Of a stretch of 62,854 bases of DNA, positions 27,179 to 34,384 are shown in pieces. Source of the DNA: Verrucomicrobiota bacterium (GTDB lineage Bacteria; Verrucomicrobiota; Verrucomicrobiia; Opitutales; Opitutaceae). The stretch covers positions 1 to 62,854 of the forward strand of contig JAEWBF010000127.1 in the NCBI GenBank assembly GCA_023391285.1. The letters run 5' to 3'. Positions within the stretch are counted from its first letter, which is position 1. Each line of letters starts with the position of its first letter. The position numbers were made by a program, and so were the translations under genes. Below the pieces are notes generated by a model. The model worked only from the letters and a program-made list of their open reading frames with translations. It was not told the DNA's origin and did no database searches.

Positions 27179-28228
27179 TTATCCCAAGTTCGCCGCCGAT
27201 TGGCTCCCGATCCGACGCGGTCCGCGACGCGCTTTCACATCGGCGATCGCCGCACTCACCATCGCGAGGCTTCGAACGTTATCCTGCGCACAGGTCTCCG
27301 GCTGCCGCCCTGTGCGAACGCAGTTCACGAACTCCCGCATCACGCTGTGGTGCGATTCATCCCGCCCCGGCGCCGGTTGCACCGGAATCGCCTGCGTGCG
27401 AAGCTCGCTCTTGAATCCTCCTGCGCGCGCCACGGTTTCCGCCATAATCCGCTCCCCGCCATCCCACGTCAGCGTGCCTTTCGTCCCGCAGAATCGCCAC
27501 GCGCCATTCCCAGGCGTCGCGCAGCCTTCTGCACACCAGCTCCCGCGATAACTGAAGATCAGGTCGCTCGCGAACTGAAAGGTCGCAAACGCGTTCGCTC
27601 CGTAGCGATACCACGAGCCCGCCGGATTCCACTCGCAACAATCCACCCGCGTCGGCTCATCCGCCCCGAAGAATCTCGCGAGATCGAAATGGTGAATCGA
27701 CATCTCCACGAGCAACGGATGCTCCATCGCATCTCGAAAATTCCCGAAGTGCAGCGCATCGAAATAATCGCAGGTCATCGTGGTGACGTGCCCGATCAAA
27801 CCCGACCCGAGCACCTCGCGCACCGTGCGCGGCGCCGCGCGATAACGATAATTTTGCGTCACCGCCAACACCCGATGCGCCTTGGCCGCCTCTTCCACCA
27901 GATCACGTCCTTGCGCCAGCGTGGCCGCCAGCGGTTTCTCCGACAACACGTGCGCTCCCGCACGGAGCGCCGCTCGCGAAATTGCGTGGTGCGCGCCAGG
28001 CGTCGTGCAGTTGAAAACGATATCCGGCCGCAACTCGCCTATCAATGTGACCGCATCGCCACTCACACGCGCATCCGGCGCGAACTCCTCCCGCGCGACC
28101 TGCGCCGCATCCCGATTCACATCCGCCAGCCCCACCACCTCGATTTCCGCCACGTGCGCCGCCGCTTGCAGCCACACCGCCGCCATGCTGCCGCATCCCA
28201 CATGAACTGCGCGAAGCCGCTTTTTCAT
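27179..28228 (-). CDS. Gfo/Idh/MocA-family oxidoreductase
   Basis: 349 residues from the ATG at 28228 (MKKRLRAVHVGCGSMAAVWL). The Rossmann motif GCGSMA is at 11-16, and the characteristic SEKPLAA motif carries the conserved Lys of the family. HHFDLARFF, near residue 190, matches the H-x-x-D active-site segment. The C-terminal half has the open beta-sheet expected of the substrate domain. Such enzymes are NAD(P)-dependent sugar or inositol dehydrogenases or related enzymes. The start overlaps the stop of the upstream fused oxidoreductase by four bases. The longer open frame upstream of 28228 lies inside that upstream gene in another phase and is not coding. Confidence 0.9.
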   Translation of the reverse strand: MKKRLRAVHVGCGSMAAVWLQAAAHVAEIEVVGLADVNRDAAQVAREEFAPDARVSGDAVTLIGELRPDIVFNCTTPGAHHAISRAALRAGAHVLSEKPLAATLAQGRDLVEEAAKAHRVLAVTQNYRYRAAPRTVREVLGSGLIGHVTTMTCDYFDALHFGNFRDAMEHPLLVEMSIHHFDLARFFGADEPTRVDCCEWNPAGSWYRYGANAFATFQFASDLIFSYRGSWCAEGCATPGNGAWRFCGTKGTLTWDGGERIMAETVARAGGFKSELRTQAIPVQPAPGRDESHHSVMREFVNCVRTGRQPETCAQDNVRSLAMVSAAIADVKARRGPRRIGSQSAANLG

Positions 28229-29889
28229 TCTTTCCAGCCAAGTTCTTTCTTCGCCGCCGACCACCGCTCCGCCATCTGCTCGTTGAAGAGCAACGGCTCG
28301 AACCCAAGCTGCAGGTAAACTTTGATCGCCGGCAATCGATGATCGTCGGTCTTCAGGTAAATCCGACGATACCCCGCTTCGATGAACCGCCGCACCACCG
28401 CCGCCGTCGCCGCTCGTCCCAGTCCCTGCCCCGCGTGTCCCGGCATCGCCGCAACAAACGACAACTCCCCGCCTTCTTGATGGCGCTCGTTCGGCGCATG
28501 GTTCGCGTTGGCCGTCGCCACTAGCTCTCCCGTCGGACGATGCTCGATCACGAAAAACCCGCGCGGCAACACCCCGCGTCGGTGCGCCTCGATCCGCTCC
28601 GGAGGCCACTCGCCGAAACCAACCGCCGCCATCAACCGACTCCAACCGGCATAATCGCGCGGCTCCAACCCACGTAGAACGTAATCGCCGCTCAACGCCA
28701 CCTCCGGCGGATCGTTCAACCGCGTCTCCGGCCAGATCATTTCCAATTGCGGACGCGAAGGTTTCAACCACGCCCGCGAATCCGGCACATCCATCCACGC
28801 TCCTCCGCGCAGAATGGATTGCTGCGATACAAGGCCCGGCAGCGTCATGTCCATTCCCGCATGAATATCGATGGGCGACGGCATCTCTCCCCGCACCGCG
28901 CGCACGAAATCCCGCACTTCGAAAAAATCGCCGCCGCCGTGCCCCGCGTTCAATGCCTCCGCCGGCGGATTCCGCCATTCTTCCGGCATGTAGCGCTCCG
29001 CGAAATCGGGTCGCGCCAGCAGCTCCTCCACCGAGAACCACGTTGGCTTCTCGCTCAATTCCGGGAGCCACAAGCGGCCGTTGTGATACGCCCCCGTCGT
29101 TCCCTGCAGTTCGTAATGCGTTTCATATGGCCGCGGCGACACCAGCGCCAAACGCAGATCGATCAACGCGTCGCGATCCGTTTTGCACAGCGTCACCGTC
29201 GTATCCTCGTGGAAGGGTTTCCTGTCGTCGTCGAAGTGATGCTTCCCGCTGCCCGCGCACGCCACCCGCACGATCCGCTGGCCCACCAAACATTTTAGAA
29301 CCGGCCCAAGGCTGTGAGTCGGATACGTATTCCCATCGATTCCCATCTGCCAATGCCGCCGCCAGGGCGTGTGCGGAATCAGGTGCCGCACGTCGTGCAG
29401 ATACGAGCAATACGCATAATACAACTCCCCGAACTTCCCCTGTTTCGCCAGCTCCGCGATCAACCGGTTCTCGCGCCAATAACAGTAGTTCTCCGCGAGC
29501 ATGTAGATCCCTCGGCTCGCGGCCGCCGCGAGCACCAACTCCCGCGCTTCGTCCAACCCCACCGCTGCCGGCACTTCGCTCATCACATGCAGATTCCGCT
29601 GCAACGCCATGATCGCCTGTCGCGCGTGCAAATGCTGCGGCGTGCCAATCACCACCGCATCGAGCCGCGCCCGATCGAGCATCTCCTCGAAGTCGGTGAA
29701 GCGCTCCACCTCGCGATCCGGCCATTCGTTCAGCGCTTCCGTTCGCAGATCGCAGATCGCGGTGATCCGCGCGCCGCTCACTTCGAACGCGGTTCGAAAA
29801 TTTCCACCGCGACCCGCGGCGCCGACCAAACCGACGCGGATGGGGCGTTGTCCTGACTCGGGGTTCAAAGAGGGAACAGAAGCACTCAT
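28225..29889 (-). CDS. Gfo/Idh/MocA-like oxidoreductase fused to a GNAT acetyltransferase
   Basis: 554 residues from the ATG at 29889. Residues about 18-385 are Gfo/Idh-like: VGLVGAAGRGGNFRTAF (Rossmann), DAVVIGTPQHLHARQAI, and SEVPAAV in place of the usual EKP, so the conserved Lys is missing. EVP at this place recalls GH109-type NAD-dependent glycosidases. HTPWRRHWQMGIDGNTYPTHSLGPV follows. From about 405 to 545 a GNAT domain appears: YVLRGLEPRDYAGWSRL, then LSFVAAMPGHAGQGLGRAATAAVV (the acetyl-CoA pyrophosphate loop Q/R-x-x-G-x-G) and GYRRIYLKTDDHRLPAIKVYLQLGFEP. There is no stop or frameshift between the parts. First gene of the MFS operon. It may recognise a glycoside and acetylate the sugar or an amine product. 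Confidence 0.87.
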   Translation of the reverse strand: MSASVPSLNPESGQRPIRVGLVGAAGRGGNFRTAFEVSGARITAICDLRTEALNEWPDREVERFTDFEEMLDRARLDAVVIGTPQHLHARQAIMALQRNLHVMSEVPAAVGLDEARELVLAAAASRGIYMLAENYCYWRENRLIAELAKQGKFGELYYAYCSYLHDVRHLIPHTPWRRHWQMGIDGNTYPTHSLGPVLKCLVGQRIVRVACAGSGKHHFDDDRKPFHEDTTVTLCKTDRDALIDLRLALVSPRPYETHYELQGTTGAYHNGRLWLPELSEKPTWFSVEELLARPDFAERYMPEEWRNPPAEALNAGHGGGDFFEVRDFVRAVRGEMPSPIDIHAGMDMTLPGLVSQQSILRGGAWMDVPDSRAWLKPSRPQLEMIWPETRLNDPPEVALSGDYVLRGLEPRDYAGWSRLMAAVGFGEWPPERIEAHRRGVLPRGFFVIEHRPTGELVATANANHAPNERHQEGGELSFVAAMPGHAGQGLGRAATAAVVRRFIEAGYRRIYLKTDDHRLPAIKVYLQLGFEPLLFNEQMAERWSAAKKELGWKE

Positions 29890-29979
29890 GCGATGTTTTC
29901 GACGCCGACAAAGGGGCACGGGCAATCGGCGTTCGCGCTAAGCAACCCTGACACAACCGCCTCTCAACCGCTAGCCCAC

Positions 29980-29991
29980 TCATCCCGATGA
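29980..29991. promoter_or_regulatory. Candidate operator TCATCCCGATGA (site 7)
   Basis: Identical 12-mer to site 3. It lies 90 bases upstream of the fused oxidoreductase start (29889) and 40 bases from site 8, in the divergent gap before the SMP-30 gene. Confidence 0.55.
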
Positions 29992-30019
29992 CCCGCCGGC
30001 TCGCCTCCATTGTCCGCGC

Positions 30020-30031
30020 TCACCGGGATGA
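30020..30031. promoter_or_regulatory. Candidate operator TCACCGGGATGA (site 8)
   Basis: Inverted repeat with one G:T-type arm change, 40 bases from site 7. It overlaps an ATG at 30028 that is in frame with the SMP-30 gene. If it is a real operator, translation more likely starts downstream at the GTG at 30085. Confidence 0.5.
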
Positions 30032-30084
30032 TTCTTCGATCCATTGATGCTTTCTTCTTCACGCCATCCGCTTTCAAGCCCCCT

Positions 30085-31002
30085 GTGCACTCGCTCCCAT
30101 CCAAACTCTCTCCTCTCGCCCTCCCCGCTGCCGGAATCTCCCAACACGGCGAGGGCCCGGTCTGGGATGCCCGCCTTCGCCGTCTCTATTGGGTCAACAT
30201 CGTTCACGGCCAGTTGCTCTGGCTCGACGAGAACGCGCAAAAATGCCGCGCGCTCGAATTCCCTCCCCCCCTCGGCTTTGTCGCTCTCACCGACGATCCC
30301 GGCGTCCTCGTCGCCGGCCTCGCGAGCTCCCTCGCCTTGCTTCATCTCGAATCCGGCCGCGTCGAAGCGCTCGCCCAACTCGAATCACCCGACGCTCCGT
30401 TCCGGTGCAACGACGGCAAATGTGACCCCACAGGCCGCGTCTGGGCCGGCACGATGTCCACCAATCCCGACGCCCAACCTCCTGGCTCTCTTTTCTCGCT
30501 GAAACCCTCTTCTCCGCCTCAACGCGTCCTCCGCGACGTCGGTTGCAGCAACGGTCTCGCGTGGAACATGGTGCGCCGCGAGTTCTACTTCATCGATTCG
30601 CTCGCCCATCGCGTCGATCGTTTCCGTTGGGATCCCGAAACCGGCGACATCACCCACCGTTCCACACTCGCTTCCTTTCCCGACGATCACGGCCTGCCCG
30701 ACGGCATGTGCATCGACACCGATGGACACTTGTGGGTCGCCTTCTGGGACGGCAGTTGCGTCCGCCACATTCATCACGAAACCGGCGACACGCTCGCCAC
30801 GATTCAGCTCCCGGCAAAACGCGTCACGTCCTGCACTTTCGGCGGCCCTGACCTTGCCACGCTCTACATTACGACCTCGCACGAAGGACTCTCCCCTTCC
30901 GAACGCACCGCCCAGCCGCTCGCCGGCAGTGTCTTTTCCGTGACGCCTGGCGCTCGAGGCCTCCCCGCCGATTACTTCCACCTTCGCACCCTTGCATCAT
31001 GA
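30085..31002 (+). CDS. SMP-30/gluconolactonase-like sugar lactonase
   Basis: About 305 residues from the GTG at 30085. In-frame ATG 30028 and TTG 30010 would add 19 or 25 residues unlike the family and overlap operator site 8. Beta-propeller motifs are in order: HGEGPVWDARLRRLYWVNI (first metal ligand Glu), FRCNDGKCDPTGRVWAGTM (metal-binding Asn/Asp), SNGLAWNMVRREFYFIDSLAHRV, and DGMCIDTDGHLWVAFWDG with the catalytic Asp. The enzymes hydrolyse aldono-lactones to aldonates with a divalent metal in the cytoplasm. It overlaps the SDR dehydrogenase gene by four bases (30999-31002), a pairing expected for oxidative sugar catabolism (sugar to lactone to aldonate). Divergent from the MFS operon through sites 7 and 8. 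Confidence 0.9.
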   Translation: MHSLPSKLSPLALPAAGISQHGEGPVWDARLRRLYWVNIVHGQLLWLDENAQKCRALEFPPPLGFVALTDDPGVLVAGLASSLALLHLESGRVEALAQLESPDAPFRCNDGKCDPTGRVWAGTMSTNPDAQPPGSLFSLKPSSPPQRVLRDVGCSNGLAWNMVRREFYFIDSLAHRVDRFRWDPETGDITHRSTLASFPDDHGLPDGMCIDTDGHLWVAFWDGSCVRHIHHETGDTLATIQLPAKRVTSCTFGGPDLATLYITTSHEGLSPSERTAQPLAGSVFSVTPGARGLPADYFHLRTLAS

Positions 31003-31757
31003 AACGTGCTCGCCCGCTCTCCGGCCAGGTCGCCGTCATCAGCGGCGGCGCGGGTGACATCGGTCGCGCCATCGCGCACCGTCTGCACGCGGAGGGAGCG
31101 CAGGTCGCCCTCGGCGATGTTCTTCCCGCTGCGAAGGTCCGCTCCCGCGTCGCAAAATTCCACTACACCGAGGTCGACGTCTCCAGCGTCGAAGCCACCG
31201 AAGCCTGGCTCGCTCGCGTCAACCGCGATCTCGGCCCACCCACGCTGATTATTCCCAACGCCGCCGTCGTGGAACTCGGCAGCGCGCTCGAAACTTCCCC
31301 CGAAGCGTGGAATAGCACGCTCAACGTGAATCTCACCGGCGCATTCCTCCTCGCCCAACTCGCCGCAAAACGTCTTCTCGCCGCGCGTCGACGCGGTCGC
31401 ATCGTCTTCGTCGGCTCCTGGGCCGCCCACGCGCCTCATCCCAACATCGCCGCCTACTGCGCCGCCAAAGCCGGCCTACGCATGGCCATGAAATGCCTCG
31501 CCCTCGAGCTCGCGCCGCACGGCATCCTCGTCAACGAGGTCGCGCCCGGCCGCGTCGACGCCGGCCTGAGCAAACGTTTGTTCGATCAAACACCCGGCTT
31601 TCGCGAGCGCGCTCGCGACGAAGTCCCCGTTCGCTCGCTCCTCGATCCAACCGAGGTCGCCGACGGCGTGGCGTATCTGTGCCGCCCCGACAATCGCCAA
31701 ATGACGGGCGCCGTGCTCCTCCTCGACGGCGGTCTCTCACTCGTGCACGCCGTTTAG
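30999..31757 (+). CDS. Short-chain dehydrogenase/reductase, probable sugar 1-dehydrogenase
   Basis: 252 residues. Cofactor loop SGGAGDIGRA (16-22; usual form TGxxxGIG), DV at the NAD-specificity strand, NAA replacing NNAG, catalytic Asn111, Ser140 (VGSWAA), Tyr153 and Lys157 (YCAAK). The C-terminal LLLDGGLSLVHAV is typical of classical SDRs. Coupled to the SMP-30 lactonase, it probably oxidises an aldose at C1 (for example L-rhamnose, L-fucose or a pentose); the substrate is an inference from context. The ceramidase-like gene follows after six bases. Confidence 0.9.
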   Translation: MKRARPLSGQVAVISGGAGDIGRAIAHRLHAEGAQVALGDVLPAAKVRSRVAKFHYTEVDVSSVEATEAWLARVNRDLGPPTLIIPNAAVVELGSALETSPEAWNSTLNVNLTGAFLLAQLAAKRLLAARRRGRIVFVGSWAAHAPHPNIAAYCAAKAGLRMAMKCLALELAPHGILVNEVAPGRVDAGLSKRLFDQTPGFRERARDEVPVRSLLDPTEVADGVAYLCRPDNRQMTGAVLLLDGGLSLVHAV

Positions 31758-31763
31758 TTCCCC

Positions 31764-33161
31764 ATGACCGCGCCGGATCCGCTGCTCACCACCGCGTTCA
31801 CCGGCTCCATCGGCGTCGCTCGCGTCGATATCACACCGCCGCTCGCCATCAACGCGCGCAACTGGGGCGCCGCCGCCCACGACGTCGCCGACGGGATTCA
31901 TCGCCCGCTCACTGCGACCGTCCTCGCACTTTCTTCCTCGGGCGGACCCGCCCCACTCCTGCTCGTCGCTGCCGATCTCGGCTGGTGGAAAAGCCGCGAA
32001 GACGAAACCTTCGTCCGTCGCGCCCTGCTCGAAGCCTTTTCGCTCGATCCTCCCCGGGTCCTGCTCTCGTTGTCGCATACCCACGCCGGCCCCAATCTCT
32101 ACCGCGAAGACCGCCAGAAACCCGGCGGCGAACACATCGAGCCTTATCTCGTCACGTTGCGCGAACTTCTCGTCGCCGCCGCGCGCGAGGCGCTCGCTCG
32201 TCGTTCGCCCGCGCGACTGTCGTGGCGCTATGGTCGTTGCAACGTCGCGCAAAACCGCGACCTGCCGCATCCGACCGAACCGCGTTTTCTCGTTGCCTGG
32301 AATCCCCGCCAGCCCGCCGACGACACGCTCCTCGTCGGCTTCGTCGAGGACGCGCAAACGGGCCGCCCGATCGCTTCGCTCGTCAACTACGCGTGCCATC
32401 CCACCACTCTCGCGTGGCAAAACCGATTGCTCTCCCCCGACTTCCCCGGCGCCATGCGCGAGGTCGTCGAATCCGCCACTCACGCTCCTTGCCTCTTCCT
32501 CCAGGGCGCATCCGGCGACCTCGGCACCGCGGTCCAACACGGCCAGGATCCCGCTGTCGCCGACCAACTCGGCCGCCGTCTCGGCTACGCCGTGCTCAGC
32601 GTGCTCGAGAGCTGGCCCGACGCCCTTCACGTCGTCGACCAGATCGTGGAATCCGGCGCCCCGCTCGGCATCGCGCACCTTTATTCAGCCCCCACGTCTT
32701 CAGCCTTGGACGTCTCACTCGTTGACGTCCCGCTTCCCCTCAAACCTTCCGAGTCCATTTCCGAAATCGAAGCCGCTCTCGCCACCTGCACCGACCGCGC
32801 GCTCCGCGAACGTCTCTGGCGGAAGCGTGCCATTCGCCAGATCGTCGGCGACGGCCCCATCTCCGCCATGCCGCTCTGGACCTGGCGCATCGGCGAAGCG
32901 CTGCTCTTCGCGCAACCCAACGAAGCGTATTCATATTTCCAATTCACCCTTCGCGCCCGGCTCGCCCCCCGACCGATCCTCGTTCTGAATGTCACCAACG
33001 GCTACGCCGGCTACCTGCCGCCGCGTTCACATTACGAGCGCGATCAATACTCCGTCTGGCAAACGCCGTTCGCGGCAGGATCGCTCGAGCAGCTCACCGA
33101 CCAAGCCTCCGCAGCAGCAAGTGCGCTTCTTTCAGCCGGCCGAGCGCGATCAACCGCGTAA
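31764..33161 (+). CDS. Neutral/alkaline ceramidase-like hydrolase
   Basis: 465 residues without signal peptide. The N-terminal metal-amidase-like domain has GVARVDITPPL (about 17-27), LLLVAADLGWW, LLSLSHTHAGPN (zinc His pair), LVNYACHPTTL and LFLQGASGDLG, the standard motif order of the neutral ceramidase family. True ceramidases are exported and about 650-750 residues, so this cytoplasmic short form probably has another substrate. Third gene after SMP-30 and SDR in a tight operon, so a sugar-linked amide or ester is plausible. Its last 12 bases overlap the end of the convergent AraC gene (33150-33161). Confidence 0.82.
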   Translation: MTAPDPLLTTAFTGSIGVARVDITPPLAINARNWGAAAHDVADGIHRPLTATVLALSSSGGPAPLLLVAADLGWWKSREDETFVRRALLEAFSLDPPRVLLSLSHTHAGPNLYREDRQKPGGEHIEPYLVTLRELLVAAAREALARRSPARLSWRYGRCNVAQNRDLPHPTEPRFLVAWNPRQPADDTLLVGFVEDAQTGRPIASLVNYACHPTTLAWQNRLLSPDFPGAMREVVESATHAPCLFLQGASGDLGTAVQHGQDPAVADQLGRRLGYAVLSVLESWPDALHVVDQIVESGAPLGIAHLYSAPTSSALDVSLVDVPLPLKPSESISEIEAALATCTDRALRERLWRKRAIRQIVGDGPISAMPLWTWRIGEALLFAQPNEAYSYFQFTLRARLAPRPILVLNVTNGYAGYLPPRSHYERDQYSVWQTPFAAGSLEQLTDQASAAASALLSAGRARSTA

Positions 33162-33965
33162 TACTTCGCTCGGCGTCCGTCCAAACTTCCGGCGAAACGC
33201 CTTCGAGAAATAGAGCGGATCCGCATACCCGACCCTCGCCGCCACCTCTTTCACTCCCCACGTTCCCCGTGCCAAAAAATCCCGCGCCCGCGCCAGCCGC
33301 AAATCCTGCAGATATTCGATCGGCGTCATCTTCAGATGTTCGACAAACATCCGTCGCAACGTCGAATTCGACATCCCCGCCGCTCTCGCCACGTCCTCGA
33401 TCGTCAACTCCGCGTCCGCGGACCGCGCATCGATCACCGCTAGCGCGCGCTGCAGTCGCCCCGGCCGTGTCGCTCCTTCCGGCGCCTCGCGCGCTAACGA
33501 CAAATTACCCAGCAGCCGAATCAACGCCGCTTTCAACATTGTCGTCCGCAGCGGGTCCGCCGTCGCGCGATGCCACCGCACCGCCTCGCCAAAAGCGCTC
33601 GCGCTCCATTCCAAACTTGGCCCGCACATTACCTCCAACACCGGCGCTTTTCCCCAACGGCGAAACTCCGCCCGCCCACCCACCTCCAACGACACACAGG
33701 CATACCTCGCCCCCGTGCCCGCCAGTTCCGCTCGATTGCCGTGATGTGCATTGATCCACGCCACGTCGCCCGCCTCCAACTGCCGCTCGCGATCTCCCAC
33801 CCACAGGACAAACCGCCCCCGCACCACCAGCACCAACTCCAACAATGCACGGGGCTCCGTCTGCAACACGTCCGCTTGATCCGCCTCCGCAAACACCAGC
33901 GGCACGACGTTCTGCCGGTCCAGCCAGCCGATCAGATCCTTTACCGTCGTGATGGTTTTTTCCAT
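33150..33965 (-). CDS. AraC-family transcriptional regulator
   Basis: 271 residues from the ATG at 33965; another ATG at 33986 is possible and no clear ribosome site separates them. Residues about 1-140 form a cupin-like sensor (ALLELVLVVRGRFVLWVGDRERQLEAGDVAWINAHH). Residues about 165-270 hold two helix-turn-helix motifs: LTIEDVARAAGMSNSTLRRMFVEHLKMTPIEYL and WGVKEVAARVGYADPLYFSKAFRRKFGRTPSEVLR. Divergent from the cupin plus Gfo/Idh pair, which it probably controls through the AT-rich 80-base gap; its own gene may be included. Confidence 0.92.
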   Translation of the reverse strand: MEKTITTVKDLIGWLDRQNVVPLVFAEADQADVLQTEPRALLELVLVVRGRFVLWVGDRERQLEAGDVAWINAHHGNRAELAGTGARYACVSLEVGGRAEFRRWGKAPVLEVMCGPSLEWSASAFGEAVRWHRATADPLRTTMLKAALIRLLGNLSLAREAPEGATRPGRLQRALAVIDARSADAELTIEDVARAAGMSNSTLRRMFVEHLKMTPIEYLQDLRLARARDFLARGTWGVKEVAARVGYADPLYFSKAFRRKFGRTPSEVLRG

Positions 33966-34045
33966 GCTAATGCCATTTTTGTCCATGGTATGCTGCTTGA
34001 GCATGCGCCGTGTGCGACGCAAAAATCCATTCAACACGCTTCGTC
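33966..34045. promoter_or_regulatory. AT-rich divergent promoter region between AraC and cupin genes
   Basis: An 80-base gap, notably AT-rich for this genome near 33966-33992. It contains two related words, TCCATGCTAATG (33961, overlapping the AraC start) and TCCATGGTATGC (33982), about 21 bases (two helical turns) apart. The arrangement fits an AraC-type direct-repeat operator. Assignment is by position only. Confidence 0.4.
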
Positions 34046-34384
34046 ATGCCCATCATCCAAGGTAAAAACGCCAATCAGCCCGCCAACGACTTCACCTATT
34101 GGGGCATCGCCCGTTTCAAAAAAGGCGAGCGCAACCTCACGGAGCCTCATTTTCACGACTGCGACGAATACGTGTTCATGATCGAGGGCCGCATGCACAT
34201 GCGCTCGGAAGGCATCGACTACACGCTCGAACCCAAGGACGTGCTCGTCACGCGCATGGGCGATGTTCACGAGGTCGTCGAGATTCTCGAAGACACGGTT
34301 TACTTCTGGGCCGAGGGCCCGATGCGCGGCCTCAAACGCGAAGGCCACCTCAATCCCAGCCTCCCGCGCTCTCCCGTATCATGA
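34046..34384 (+). CDS. Small cupin-domain protein
   Basis: 112 residues from the ATG at 34046. A single cupin barrel: EPHFHDCDEYVFMIEGRMHM gives the first motif with two His and a Glu as metal ligands, and EPKDVLVTRMGDVHEVVEI gives the second with its His. Stand-alone cupins in sugar operons are often isomerases, epimerases or sensors. Its stop overlaps the start of the next Gfo/Idh gene by four bases (34381-34384), so the two probably act together, perhaps on a keto sugar. Exact function not recognised. Confidence 0.82.
   Translation: MPIIQGKNANQPANDFTYWGIARFKKGERNLTEPHFHDCDEYVFMIEGRMHMRSEGIDYTLEPKDVLVTRMGDVHEVVEILEDTVYFWAEGPMRGLKREGHLNPSLPRSPVS

Noticed and set aside
3202..30031. Treating the eight-site motif as a standard LacI-family operator
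   Set aside because: The sites lack the central CpG and the GAAACGTTTC-like core of canonical operators, so only the position pattern supports the link to this LacI protein; kept as inference.
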